From Chloroflexota bacterium (GTDB taxonomy: Bacteria; Chloroflexota; Chloroflexia; JAMDCE01), in contig JAMDCE010000166.1 in NCBI GenBank assembly GCA_023489135.1, positions 1-22,083 on the forward strand: 22,083 bases of DNA, given 5' to 3'. The notes beneath the pieces are model-generated. The model was not told the origin of the DNA. It was given only the letters and a program-made list of their open reading frames with translations, and searched no databases. The position numbers and the translations under genes were made by a program. Below, piece by piece: positions 8,908-16,944 of the stretch. Numbering within the stretch: position 1 is the first letter of the stretch; each line of letters begins with the position of its first letter.

Positions 8908-8974
8908 TTGTCATCACCTGCCAATGGTGCTATAATCCAGAGCGATTATAGCACGCCGCCGGAAATCGCCACAA
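8908..8974. promoter_or_regulatory. Divergent promoter pair built on an 11-bp palindrome
   Basis: A perfect inverted repeat, GTGCTATAATC (8927-8937) and GATTATAGCAC (8944-8954), is separated by 6 bp. Each arm contains TATAAT for one strand. On the plus strand TTGTCA (8908-8913) lies 17 bp before TATAAT (8931-8936) and points to the tRNA gene. On the minus strand TTGTGG (8969-8974) lies 18 bp before TATAAT (8945-8950) and points into the COG2509 gene, with a leader of about 30 nt. The symmetry suggests either a shared operator or coincidental face-to-face promoters; transcription from both is predicted, not shown. Confidence 0.55.
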
Positions 8975-9009
8975 GGAACAGGGGTGGCAAAAGAGAACGC
9001 CCGGCTGCC

Positions 9010-9038
9010 TTGAATGCCGGAACCGGATTTGATATAAT
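9010..9038 (+). promoter_or_regulatory. Promoter of tRNA-Pro
   Basis: TTGAAT (9010-9015), a 17-bp spacer and a perfect TATAAT (9033-9038) place the start near 9045, leaving about five nucleotides before the mature tRNA 5' end at 9050. This is a typical strong stable-RNA promoter. Confidence 0.85.
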
Positions 9039-9049
9039 TCGATTGCGTT

Positions 9050-9123
9050 CGGGGAGTAGCGCAGTTTGGTAGCGCACCTGTATGGGGTGCAGGTGGTCGC
9101 AGGTTCGAATCCTGTCTCCCCGA
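9050..9123 (+). tRNA. tRNA-Pro (anticodon GGG)
   Basis: A complete 74-nt cloverleaf. The acceptor stem is CGGGGAG/CTCCCCG with discriminator A; the D stem is GCGC/GCGC; the anticodon stem is CCTGT/GCAGG with loop ATGGGGT, giving anticodon GGG at loop positions 3-5. The T arm is GCAGG-TTCGAAT-CCTGT. The CCA end is not encoded. The C1:G72 pair and GGG anticodon are typical for proline and would read CCC and CCU codons. It is single, with its own promoter and terminator, and sits at the edge of the accessory region that begins downstream. Confidence 0.97.
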
Positions 9124-9136
9124 CTTTTTTTGCCCT

Positions 9137-9164
9137 TGGCTCCTGATGAAGGAGCCATTTTTTT
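9137..9164 (+). terminator. Rho-independent terminator of tRNA-Pro
   Basis: The stem TGGCTCC (9137-9143) pairs with GGAGCCA (9151-9157) across a 7-nt loop and is followed directly by seven T (9158-9164). It starts 14 nt after the tRNA. Confidence 0.9.
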
Positions 9165-9299
9165 GTGCTCAAAAAGCCGGTTTTACCCTAACCGATGCTC
9201 GACTGTTGCTGTTCCGTCACATTCACCTGCACCACCCTCAAGCGCAGCGGGCGCCGCACTACCGTCAATGTTTCTTTCATCAGTTCCCAAGAGGGGCAA

Positions 9300-9328
9300 T
9301 TGACTTACTGGCAACCAAGTGCTATCAT
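9300..9328 (+). promoter_or_regulatory. Promoter upstream of the helicase-nuclease gene
   Basis: TTGACT (9300-9305) and TATCAT (9323-9328) are separated by 17 bp, close to sigma-70 consensus. Transcription would begin near 9335, some 218 nt before the GTG start at 9553. The intergenic interval 9165-9552 contains this promoter and the leader hairpins described separately; I see no gene in it. Confidence 0.65.
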
Positions 9329-9408
9329 CCTACCACGTTACCCGTTCTCGTTGCCCCCATGGCTGGGAGAGGTGTAAAGCGGGGGGTAGTGTGGATTTGC
9401 CATTGAGG

Positions 9409-9450
9409 GGCGCCTGATTGTGGGCGCCTTCTTGCTTTGAGTCAGCAAGG
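9409..9450 (+). promoter_or_regulatory. Structured leader with terminator-like hairpin
   Basis: GGCGCC (9409-9414) pairs with GGCGCC (9423-9428), extended by G-T pairs, and is followed by the T-rich run TTCTTGCTTT. A second hairpin, CTTGCT/AGCAAG, begins inside that T-rich run, so the two structures compete for a few bases. This layout recalls an attenuator in the 5' leader of the helicase gene, but the T tract is interrupted and the stem short, so it may be only a weak terminator or neither. Confidence 0.35.
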
Positions 9451-9552
9451 TGGATTGCACACCTCCGCTTCCGCTTTTATAGAGCGATCTATGGTCAAGA
9501 AAGAGGCTGCAGGCTATTACGAAGTTCACATTCGGCAGGGAGGATAAGAGCC

Positions 9553-12500
9553 GTGGTGGGAACGATAGATGGAACGAAATATATTGAGAAACAACTGGAA
9601 GCTGCTCGGCAAAGGTTATTGGATCTAAGCCCACGAAATCGGCTCCTGAACTTTAAGCCAACCAAGTCGAGTACTATTCAAGTAGTCGAGGAACTTCCGG
9701 CAGAAATCTATGAGATCCTCGTACTAAGAGAGAAATCAATGAGGTTCCGGGGTAAGCCTCGTGGGCTAGGACATAGCCAAACGGAGGGGGATGTGGAGCA
9801 GGCTACACTCTGTGGATTTGAGTTAGACACGGCACACTCCGACGACGAGGACATCGCTTCAATTTGGGAAATGCCTTCCGATGCGGAAGCGACTGATCGA
9901 CATTCTGACCGTTTTCTGCAGACGTCTCTGGATAGCGAGGTACTCCAGAAACGCCTTTTCTACATCAACCAGCAAGCTCGATCCGCACTTGAGGAGCAAG
10001 GATATACCATCTTATACCTTGCTCTTGGTTTCTTGAAGTGGACAGAGAGTCCTGATTCCACTCAGTGGCGATATGCCCCGCTGATTACCGTGCCTGTGGA
10101 ATTAGATCGCACCCAAGTTGGCAAATCCTTCACACTGAGCTGGACCGGTGAAGATATTCTTACCAATATTTCACTGCAAGCCCGACTACTGGAGGAAGTA
10201 ATCAAGCTGCCTGATTTTGAGATGCCGGACGATAAGGTTGGTATTAACCAATTTTTCCAAGCAGTAAAAGCTGCGACATCGGCCAGGCTTAAATGGCAGG
10301 TGGTGCCGGACATTTTTCTTGCCTTCTTTAGTTTCACCAAGTTTGTGATGTACAAAGATCTCGATCCGAAGGGTTGGCCCGACGGGATGTCCCCAACAGA
10401 TCATCCGCTCGTCAAAGATCTTCTCAATCCTGTAACTAATGAACAGCCAAGCGAAGGATTCTCAGAGCTAGAGGTAGACCAAAAACTAGCATACCGTGAT
10501 CTGTACCACGTAGTAGACGCTGATCCGTCACAGATCGCTGTGATCGAAGACGTCAAAGCGGGCCGAAATCTGGTAGTCGAAGGACCACCCGGCACGGGAA
10601 AGTCGCAAACTATCACTAATGTAGTAGCAGAACTCCTTGCGTCAGGAAAGACTGTCCTCTTCGTAAGCGAGAAAATGGCGGCGCTCGAGGTGGTGAAAAG
10701 TCGTCTGGATGGCGTAGGTTTAGGCAACTTCTGCCTTGAGTTGCACAGCCGAAAGTCCAACAAGAAGAAAGTCCTGGAGGAATTGCAGCGCACCCTCTCC
10801 AGCGGGCCACCCACGACCATATCCATGGATGGGACAATTGACGAACTGGAATCCTTAAGAACTGAGCTGAATGATTATGCTCGCGCACTTCGTGAACCAG
10901 TCGGGGCAGCAGAATACTCCCCCTTTGCTCTGTTTGGGATGAAAGAGAAGTCAAACACGCATTTTCTGGAAGTTGGGCGGCCGATGCCATTCGTAAACCT
11001 CGCTGACCCCAACGGATATAATCACAAAGCGCTCAGCAGAGCCACCTCAAGTCTTGGGTACTTGGCGCAAGCATTTGCCCTTGTACGTCCTGTCAAGAAG
11101 AATCCTTGGCGACGGTGCAAACCGGGCACCCTACTGCCATCCCACGAAAAGGAAATTGGACGATTGCTCGATGAGTGCGGAAAGGCAATACTTGATCTGG
11201 AAGCAAGACTAGATCAACTTGTAAAAGTCTGTGGGATAAAGCGGCCGCAAACTGCTAACGAATTAGAGAAAGCGATAGATGCGGCGAGACTTGTCGCCGT
11301 GTCCGAACCTCTGGATCAAACATTGTTACTCAATGCCGAATGGAACAAACCAAGCGAGCAGGCCATTTCACTAATCGAAAAGATACAAGCATTCGAAGGC
11401 CAACTCTCAACAACGTTATCAAAGTTTGATGCGAGAGTGCTAGACCTAAATATTGCCCCGTTGCTCCAAGAATTCAACACCTTGTCGGCGAACTTCTTTC
11501 GGTTCTTCAACGGCAGATATCGACAACTCAAGCGGGATATTTCGGCTCTATACCGTAGCACACCGCCTTCAAACAACAAGTCAATTATTGCTGACCTCGA
11601 GCAATTAGCAGCTTGCTTGGCATTTAGACAAGGCATTCGAGAGGCTCGACCGAGAGGAGTTGCACTGTTTGGCTCCCATTGGCGTGACGAAAACAGCGAT
11701 CATAAAGTGTTGCGTAAATTTGCCGACTGGATTGTGTCTTACCGCCGGCAATTGTTGGCCGAAGCTCTAACCGAGCGATCCGTTGAAATCATCAGCGCAG
11801 GCGTATCGCAGCAAGAGATAGAGCGTATTGCTGATCAGGTGGCCCAGGCTGTTGAGCGATTCCTGTCGCAGCGCGATCTGCTAATGAATCGTATCGGCGC
11901 AGATTACGAGGAGGTTTTCGGAACAAGCGCCGGCGAGGTTCGTATTGATAAACTGAGTAACCGCATCAAACAATGGAAGTCGGACTTACCAAAACTTCAA
12001 AAATGGGCGCATTTCGCCATGTATAGACAAGAGTGCCTGGATCTGGGTATGAAGCCAATTGTCGAGATACTGGACAATGACGTCCTTGAACCTGAGGATG
12101 TGATTCCATGCTTTTGGGGAAACTTCGCTGACAACCTCCTACATCTTGCTTTTGCTAACCGACCAGCCTTGGCTAGGTTCGATGGGGAACTCCACCAACA
12201 TAAAATTCGACGATTCGCTGAGCTGGATGCTGAAGTAATATCAAAGAACCGCTATCGGCTTAATTCTACCCTGTATCACCAAAGACCCACTATCTCTGGC
12301 GGAGCATCACCTGAATCAGAGATGGGAATCTTGCTTGGGGAGTTCAACCGCAAGCGAGGCCATATGCCAATCAGGAAACTAATGTATAGAGCGGGTGGTC
12401 TCATCCAGAAACTCAAGCCTTGTTTTATGATGAGCCCGTTGTCGATAGCTCAGTTCTTGGGGCCTGGGACTTCAAGTTTTGACGTTATAGTCTTCGATGA

Positions 12501-14412
12501 GGCGAGCCAAGTGAGACCCGAGGATGCGTTGGGCTCACTCTTGCGGGGTAGCCAGCTAGTTGTAATGGGCGACAGCCAACAACTGCCGCCAACCAGTTTC
12601 TTCGATCATATGGTGGATTCGGATGATGAAGAACACCTGGTGGAATCAGCTGCGCCCGTCTCCCATGTTGAAAGCATCCTTCATCAATGCAGACGTAGTT
12701 TCCCAACAAAGAAGCTGCGTTGGCATTATCGGAGCCGGCACGAGTCGCTAATTGCTATTTCTAACCGGGAATTCTATGATAATGATCTTCGTATTTATCC
12801 TTCCGCAGTTGATAACTCAGAGCATTTGGGGTTGAAACTTGTACATTTGCCAAATGCCATTTATGATCGCGGGCGCAGCTCTGTAAACAGGAAAGAGGCC
12901 AGAGCGGTCGCTCAAGCATCTTTGGAACACTATAGGTTGTTTCCAGACAAGAGTCTTGGGGTGGGAGCATTCAACATCAAACAACAAGAGGCGATTTTGG
13001 AAGAGATTGAATTACAGTTACGACTCCACCCAGAAATGGAGCAGTTCTTCTCAAGTGGTAGAGATGAGCACTTCTTCGTCAAGAACCTTGAGACAATTCA
13101 GGGTGATGAGAGAGACGTGATCTTTTTGAGCATTGGGTTTGGATTTGATGAGGAACATCATCTCAGATTGAATTTCGGTCCTCTGAACCAAGCGGGCGGT
13201 GAGCGACGCCTAAACGTTCTAATAACGCGAGCGAGAGAAAAATGTGTCGTCTTCTCAAACTTTCTTGCGAAAGACCTCTCTCTCGATAATAGCTCATCTC
13301 GTGGCATGAGGGCGCTGAAGGCTTTCCTACAATATGCCGAAGATGGGAGTTTATACACCTTCGAAACGCCAAGGGAAGATTCCGACTCGCCATTCGAAGA
13401 CTCTGTATACGATTTCCTCAGAAGCCACGGCCTTGAAGTCCGAAGGCAAGTTGGGTGCGCAGGGTTTAGGGTAGACCTCGGTGTAGTTGATCCGCAGTCC
13501 CCTGGGAGATACTTACTGGGAATCGAATGCGACGGCGCAAAATACCATATGTCGCCAGTTGCTAGAGACCGTGACCGTCTGCGCCAGAAAATCCTTGAGG
13601 GTTTGGGCTGGCGGATTCATCGGATATGGTCTACTGATTGGTACCGTAGCCAACTCGAAGCCGAAAAAAGGCTATTGCATGCATTGGATCAGGCAACCCG
13701 AAAGGTACGAGAATCAAGACCTGCTTCTGCCAATTCCGATTTGCAGGGGCCTAAACCATCCCTAGGATTTGAGAATGCCACTGACATCGTGGATATTCGC
13801 AATTTCATTAAGCCCGACGAATCTCTCGACAGTAAGATTCCCCCCTACGTCATTTGCTCCAAGCTGCCAATTAGGATTAGAGGCGACATTCTTGGCGAAT
13901 CGATTGGCCATCTTGCCAAAGCTGTAGCACACGTTGTGAATGTAGAAGGTCCAGTCCATAAAGATGAAGTAATCAAGCGAATTCGTTCCTTGTGGGGGCT
14001 GAAGCGAACGGGCAGTAGAATCTATGAAGAACTCAGCAACGCTATTCAGTTCGCCGACCGAAACGGTCATATCCGCAAACGGGGAGATTTCTTGTGGCCA
14101 GTAAGTATGAAGAAGGCCCCAGTGCGCCGACGATGCAGTGAGGCTCCAGCTAGAGTGGAATTGATATGCAAGGAAGAGATCGCTGAGGCGACTAGGTTGG
14201 TACTTGGCCATCAATTTGCAACACCACCGAATGATCTGGCAGTCAGAACTGCAAGACTACTCGGTATCCAGGCGGTTCACGATACGGCTGTTACTTCGAT
14301 CAACGGCGTTGTTGAGGAGCTCTTGAAAAGAGACGAACTGAGGAAGACGCCCAACGGCTCGATCGATCTCGTTCAGAGGGGAGGTTCGAAGCGCCAAAAT
14401 ACGCCGAACTAG
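9553..14412 (+). CDS. Giant DUF4011 / SF1 helicase / Vsr-like nuclease / DUF3320 protein, candidate single-gene defence system
   Basis: A 1619-aa multidomain protein. Residues about 8-250 match the DUF4011 type (LSPRNRLLNF near 24). The SF1 helicase has Walker A GPPGTGKS (Lys350) and Walker B FDEAS (Asp982, Glu983), about 630 residues apart with a long helical insertion, then GDSQQLPP, a WHYRSRHE motif, ETIQGDERDV, and motif VI NVLITRAR near 1221. A PD-(D/E)XK nuclease of Vsr/DUF559 type follows, with VDLG (Asp1308) and GIECDG (Glu1325, Asp1327) plus KYH (His1332). DUF3320 (EGPVH near 1465, then GLKRTGSRI) closes the protein. Helicase-Vsr proteins with DUF4011 are known among anti-phage genes, including the Hhe type; the role here is inferred. 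I chose GTG 9553 (GTG 9556 is an alternative) because GGGAGG lies 9 bp upstream; the frame is open further back to 9418. The gene is visibly AT-richer than its neighbours, suggesting horizontal gain. Confidence 0.88.
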   Translation: MVGTIDGTKYIEKQLEAARQRLLDLSPRNRLLNFKPTKSSTIQVVEELPAEIYEILVLREKSMRFRGKPRGLGHSQTEGDVEQATLCGFELDTAHSDDEDIASIWEMPSDAEATDRHSDRFLQTSLDSEVLQKRLFYINQQARSALEEQGYTILYLALGFLKWTESPDSTQWRYAPLITVPVELDRTQVGKSFTLSWTGEDILTNISLQARLLEEVIKLPDFEMPDDKVGINQFFQAVKAATSARLKWQVVPDIFLAFFSFTKFVMYKDLDPKGWPDGMSPTDHPLVKDLLNPVTNEQPSEGFSELEVDQKLAYRDLYHVVDADPSQIAVIEDVKAGRNLVVEGPPGTGKSQTITNVVAELLASGKTVLFVSEKMAALEVVKSRLDGVGLGNFCLELHSRKSNKKKVLEELQRTLSSGPPTTISMDGTIDELESLRTELNDYARALREPVGAAEYSPFALFGMKEKSNTHFLEVGRPMPFVNLADPNGYNHKALSRATSSLGYLAQAFALVRPVKKNPWRRCKPGTLLPSHEKEIGRLLDECGKAILDLEARLDQLVKVCGIKRPQTANELEKAIDAARLVAVSEPLDQTLLLNAEWNKPSEQAISLIEKIQAFEGQLSTTLSKFDARVLDLNIAPLLQEFNTLSANFFRFFNGRYRQLKRDISALYRSTPPSNNKSIIADLEQLAACLAFRQGIREARPRGVALFGSHWRDENSDHKVLRKFADWIVSYRRQLLAEALTERSVEIISAGVSQQEIERIADQVAQAVERFLSQRDLLMNRIGADYEEVFGTSAGEVRIDKLSNRIKQWKSDLPKLQKWAHFAMYRQECLDLGMKPIVEILDNDVLEPEDVIPCFWGNFADNLLHLAFANRPALARFDGELHQHKIRRFAELDAEVISKNRYRLNSTLYHQRPTISGGASPESEMGILLGEFNRKRGHMPIRKLMYRAGGLIQKLKPCFMMSPLSIAQFLGPGTSSFDVIVFDEASQVRPEDALGSLLRGSQLVVMGDSQQLPPTSFFDHMVDSDDEEHLVESAAPVSHVESILHQCRRSFPTKKLRWHYRSRHESLIAISNREFYDNDLRIYPSAVDNSEHLGLKLVHLPNAIYDRGRSSVNRKEARAVAQASLEHYRLFPDKSLGVGAFNIKQQEAILEEIELQLRLHPEMEQFFSSGRDEHFFVKNLETIQGDERDVIFLSIGFGFDEEHHLRLNFGPLNQAGGERRLNVLITRAREKCVVFSNFLAKDLSLDNSSSRGMRALKAFLQYAEDGSLYTFETPREDSDSPFEDSVYDFLRSHGLEVRRQVGCAGFRVDLGVVDPQSPGRYLLGIECDGAKYHMSPVARDRDRLRQKILEGLGWRIHRIWSTDWYRSQLEAEKRLLHALDQATRKVRESRPASANSDLQGPKPSLGFENATDIVDIRNFIKPDESLDSKIPPYVICSKLPIRIRGDILGESIGHLAKAVAHVVNVEGPVHKDEVIKRIRSLWGLKRTGSRIYEELSNAIQFADRNGHIRKRGDFLWPVSMKKAPVRRRCSEAPARVELICKEEIAEATRLVLGHQFATPPNDLAVRTARLLGIQAVHDTAVTSINGVVEELLKRDELRKTPNGSIDLVQRGGSKRQNTPN

Positions 14413-14499
14413 ACGTATCTGGCCTTCTAAACATAATCAAGGCGGTCGAACAATGGAACCTCGTCGTGGTTAACGAATCGATAGCCTGAAGCCGTAGAG

Positions 14500-14832
14500 C
14501 TAGGTTTTTGCCCAATGCTCCCCGGCCGAATTCAGGATAGATACTTGTTCCCTGAGTACCCGTTCTCGAATGCGCCGATGCAAGGCAGGATAGGTGAGTA
14601 CGTCCACCCTTCGACCAAGGGCCTTCTGCAGGTCTAACTCCAGCCGCACCAGGTCGAGCAAGCTCTTGTCGTCGGGAAGCGTCACCAGAAGGTCAACGTC
14701 GCTTCTTTCAGTTGCTTCTCCATGAGTGGTCGAGCCCAAAATTGCCGCTCGCAGAACGCCGTGTCGCCTGAGAACGAGAAGGGCCTTCTTTTTGATCTCT
14801 TCCAGGTTGGAAGTCGCGTTCTTTTTCCCCAC
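14500..14832 (-). CDS. MNT-type minimal nucleotidyltransferase, copy 1
   Basis: A 110-aa protein of the Pol-beta-like minimal nucleotidyltransferase (MNT) family. The signature is LGSTTHGEATERSDVDLLV: Gly33-Ser34 binds the NTP phosphates and Asp45 and Asp47 are the metal ligands. The usual ARGE is THGE here, with His37 in place of Arg. Known MNT proteins act as antitoxins that AMPylate a HEPN toxin (MntA/HepT); no HEPN gene is visible nearby. The start is GTG 14832. The gene lies 73 bp downstream of a hicB-like gene in the same orientation and converges on the helicase gene, which ends 87 bp away. A second copy about 80% identical in protein lies at 16281-16640 with the same spacing to its own hicB. 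Ribosome-binding site is weak (GTGAGAAACC). Confidence 0.85.
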   Translation of the reverse strand: MGKKNATSNLEEIKKKALLVLRRHGVLRAAILGSTTHGEATERSDVDLLVTLPDDKSLLDLVRLELDLQKALGRRVDVLTYPALHRRIRERVLREQVSILNSAGEHWAKT

Positions 14833-15133
14833 GGTTTCTCACCTTAGACGCGTTTCGCGGCGCAAGCACTGTTATGACTGTCGTTCCCAAGCCGGAAGGC
14901 AAGCTCTATGCCGCCACGCTTGTTTGAATCGCCAGGGTGGGTTCGATCTCTTCAGGGATAGACTCGCCGTGCTTCTCGGCGTCCCTGATCCACAGCGCGA
15001 TGGTATCCCGGGCGTTGGCGATGGCTTCCTCCAAAGTATCACCTTCGGTTGTGAGGCCTGGGAGCGCAGGCACCCGCACGGTGTAGCCGCCTTCGCCCGC
15101 GTCAGGAATGAGCAATAATGTATACCGTCTCAT
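14514..15133 (-). repeat. hicB-MNT cassette, direct repeat copy 1
   Basis: About 620 bp, covering the MNT, the 73-bp gap and hicB, match 16328-16944 at an offset of 1811-1814 bp. One codon differs in length in the MNT. Homology ends sharply at the hicB start codon and just beyond the MNT C-terminus. Identical stretches longer than 50 bp remain (for example 14556-14610 against 16370-16424). Confidence 0.9.
14906..15133 (-). CDS. hicB: HicB-like antitoxin-family protein, copy 1
   Basis: A 75-aa protein with the partial-RNase-H HicB fold: YTLLLIPDAGEGGYTVRVPA, LPGLTTEGDTLEEAIANARD, then a short tail without a recognisable DNA-binding domain. HicB normally neutralises the HicA mRNA interferase encoded next to it; no HicA-like frame exists in the flanking gaps (14833-14905 and 15134-15392). 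The start ATG at 15133 has AGGAGG 5 bp upstream, a strong site. An MNT gene follows 73 bp downstream on the same strand and is probably co-transcribed. A possible promoter upstream (TTGCCC, 16 bp, TATGAA on the minus strand) is weak. It may be an orphan antitoxin, or part of a two-gene unit with the MNT (inference). Confidence 0.85.
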   Translation of the reverse strand: MRRYTLLLIPDAGEGGYTVRVPALPGLTTEGDTLEEAIANARDTIALWIRDAEKHGESIPEEIEPTLAIQTSVAA

Positions 15134-15392
15134 AGTAGCCTCCTGATCTCGTCCGGGGCAAGCCCGGCATCACCAAGAATACTTGCCGGCCTGAATTGGG
15201 GGTCTTGCCCTATTCATAGCGGACTAATGGATCGGGGCAACGCTCCGTGTGTTGTTGCTCTGAGAGCACGGGTTGACAAGCCCTTGGCCGTCGCGCAAAC
15301 GCCACGGTCATCAACGCCTGTTCGCATAGACTTGTTCAGCGAGGAGCGAACAATTAGGAATCAGGCACGCTGCTAGGCCGCATAGTAGTTGG
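15134..15392. other. Intergenic gap upstream of hicB copy 1
   Basis: This 259-bp gap between the DUF3800 gene end (15393) and the hicB1 start contains the AGGAGG site, a small CCGGG/CCCGG hairpin near 15153-15167 and no convincing ORF. In the second cassette the sequence upstream of hicB is completely different, so the cassette homology stops at the hicB start. Confidence 0.5.
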
Positions 15393-16178
15393 CTACGAGA
15401 CCCAAGGACCGAAATTGCCCGGATTGGTCCGGCTACGGCAAGCAGGACAACGGCATGCGGAGTGTTTGTTCCCTATATGCGCCAAACCGTGAAGAGTACC
15501 ATCTTTTTGATCGAATCTGTGCACGATAAGCTTGAAGAGGCTCGAATCCTGCTCCTCATAGAGTCGGAACACCGAGTACGAGACGAAGTCGGCTACCTGC
15601 AAAAGCCTTGTTTCGGAAGTACTGGCGAAATAAGGGATGTCGCTCAGGTTGTTCAGCACTCCCCATTTCGTGCCACGCTCCCTGAATCCATTCACCCACA
15701 CCCTCGCTCGTTCGTGGTACCGTCCCTCGGCGAAGACGATAAGGCCCCGTTGAGGGTCACTGGCATCGTTGTATCGCCGCACCAGGAACGTGTCGAATCG
15801 CTTGCAAACTTGCTCTGCCGCAAGCTTGACGGCGTCCTCGCCGTACAGGCTGTCACTCTTCTCGACAACGGCAGCAAACAGAGCAATAGCAGGTAGAGGC
15901 GCGGACGCGATTGTGCCGCCGATATCGTTTAGCAACCCGGTTCTGGTCGACTCCACCACCTTTCGCCAGAAGCCCTTTCCTGAGCGAATGTGCGATGCAT
16001 GAAACTCTATGGGCTGCGTAGAGGGGAAGTACTTCGATTGAAGTGCGTCGAGTGACTGGGTAAGGTGGTAAGTCTGCCGCTCGAATACAGCTACCCCCGC
16101 GAGTACGAAATGCTTGTCGGCTGGGTCCTTCTCATTTCCCGACTCGTCAAGGTAAAGAATGTACAATCGCTCCCCCAT
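15393..16178 (-). CDS. DUF3800 protein (RNase H-like fold family)
   Basis: A 261-aa protein with the DUF3800 pattern: YLDESGNE (Asp11, Glu12) followed by HFVLAGV, a central EFHASHIR motif (His60, His63), and a C-terminal CRCPACRSR (Cys242, Cys244, Cys247). The family is predicted to have an RNase H-like fold with DESG acids as metal ligands, and it is frequent in defence islands and near mobile elements; biochemical function is largely unknown. The start ATG 16178 lacks a clear ribosome-binding site. It lies between two copies of the hicB-MNT cassette on the same strand, 102 bp after the MNT copy 2 and 259 bp before hicB1, so it could be read with either. It may act with them, or simply have been trapped between the repeats. 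Confidence 0.85.
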   Translation of the reverse strand: MGERLYILYLDESGNEKDPADKHFVLAGVAVFERQTYHLTQSLDALQSKYFPSTQPIEFHASHIRSGKGFWRKVVESTRTGLLNDIGGTIASAPLPAIALFAAVVEKSDSLYGEDAVKLAAEQVCKRFDTFLVRRYNDASDPQRGLIVFAEGRYHERARVWVNGFRERGTKWGVLNNLSDIPYFASTSETRLLQVADFVSYSVFRLYEEQDSSLFKLIVHRFDQKDGTLHGLAHIGNKHSACRCPACRSRTNPGNFGPWVS

Positions 16179-16280
16179 TCGCTAGGAGTCAGAGGTTATT
16201 CGAGAAAGAAAAAGGCGACCGATGGCATTGTGCCGCAGGCCCAACAAGAAGGGAGCCCTGTCAGTCGCACCGTCATAGTA

Positions 16281-16640
16281 CTACATCCAAGCCTGGTTGT
16301 CAACGCGCGTTTGGCCAACATTTTTCCTGATGCTCCCCGAGGATGTCAGGATGGCCACTTGTTCCCTCAGTACCCGTTCTCGAATGCGCCGATGCAAGGC
16401 AGGATAGGTGAGTACGTCCACCCTTCGACCGAGGACCTCCTCTAGGTCTAACTCCAGGCGCACCAGATCGAGCAAGCTCTTGTCGTCGGGCAGCGTTACC
16501 AGAAGATCTACGTCGCTTTTCTCGGTCGCTTCTCCACGGGCGGCCAAGCCGAAACTCGCCGCCTGAAGAACGTTATGCTGCCGGAGCACGGGAAGGGCCT
16601 TCTCCCCTATTTCTTCTATGGCGGAAGTCGCCTTCTTCAT
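16281..16640 (-). CDS. MNT-type minimal nucleotidyltransferase, copy 2
   Basis: A 119-aa paralogue of the MNT at 14500-14832. The signature reads FGLAARGEATEKSDVDLLV: Asp44 and Asp46 remain and Arg36 is canonical, but the phosphate-binding Ser of the GS motif is Leu33 (TTG in place of TCG). The region after SDVDLL is nearly identical between copies, while the N-terminal third has drifted. The C-terminus is about ten residues longer and unrelated in sequence. Start is ATG 16640, or GTG 16643 one codon upstream, as in copy 1. The same 73-bp gap separates it from hicB2. Loss of the Ser would weaken NTP binding, so activity is doubtful; it could still bind a partner. Confidence 0.82.
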   Translation of the reverse strand: MKKATSAIEEIGEKALPVLRQHNVLQAASFGLAARGEATEKSDVDLLVTLPDDKSLLDLVRLELDLEEVLGRRVDVLTYPALHRRIRERVLREQVAILTSSGSIRKNVGQTRVDNQAWM

Positions 16641-16944
16641 CACGGTTTCTCACGCGAAAGGCATTTCGCGGCGGAAGTACTAATGTGACAATCGTTCCCA
16701 AGCCGGAAGGCAAGCTCTATGCCGCTACGCTTATTTGAATCGCCAGGGTGGGTTCTGTCTCTTCGGGGATGGGCTCGCCGTGCTTTTCGGCGTCCCTGAT
16801 CCACAGCGTGATGGCGTCCCGTGCGTTGGCGATGGCTTCCTCTAGAGTATCTCCTTCGGTAGTGAGTCCCGGGAGCGCAGGCACCCGCACGGTGTAGCCG
16901 CCTTCGCCCGCATCAGGAATAGGCAACAATGTGTATCGTCTCAT
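16328..16944 (-). repeat. hicB-MNT cassette, direct repeat copy 2
   Basis: This is the partner of 14514-15133. It is in the same orientation, with the DUF3800 gene lying between the two copies. The two copies have diverged at many silent and some coding sites, so the duplication is not recent, or the copies were acquired separately from related sources. Confidence 0.9.

Noticed and set aside
9418..9552. An N-terminal extension of the helicase-nuclease from TTG 9418
   Set aside because: The extension is basic and low in family-like sequence, overlaps the leader hairpin, and lacks a ribosome-binding site. GTG 9553 has GGGAGG at good spacing.
14833..14905. A HicA toxin in the gap between hicB1 and MNT1
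   Set aside because: The gap is only 73 bp. The overlapping minus-strand frame 14708-14902 lacks the HicA GSHH motif and fold and mostly overlaps the MNT gene in another frame.
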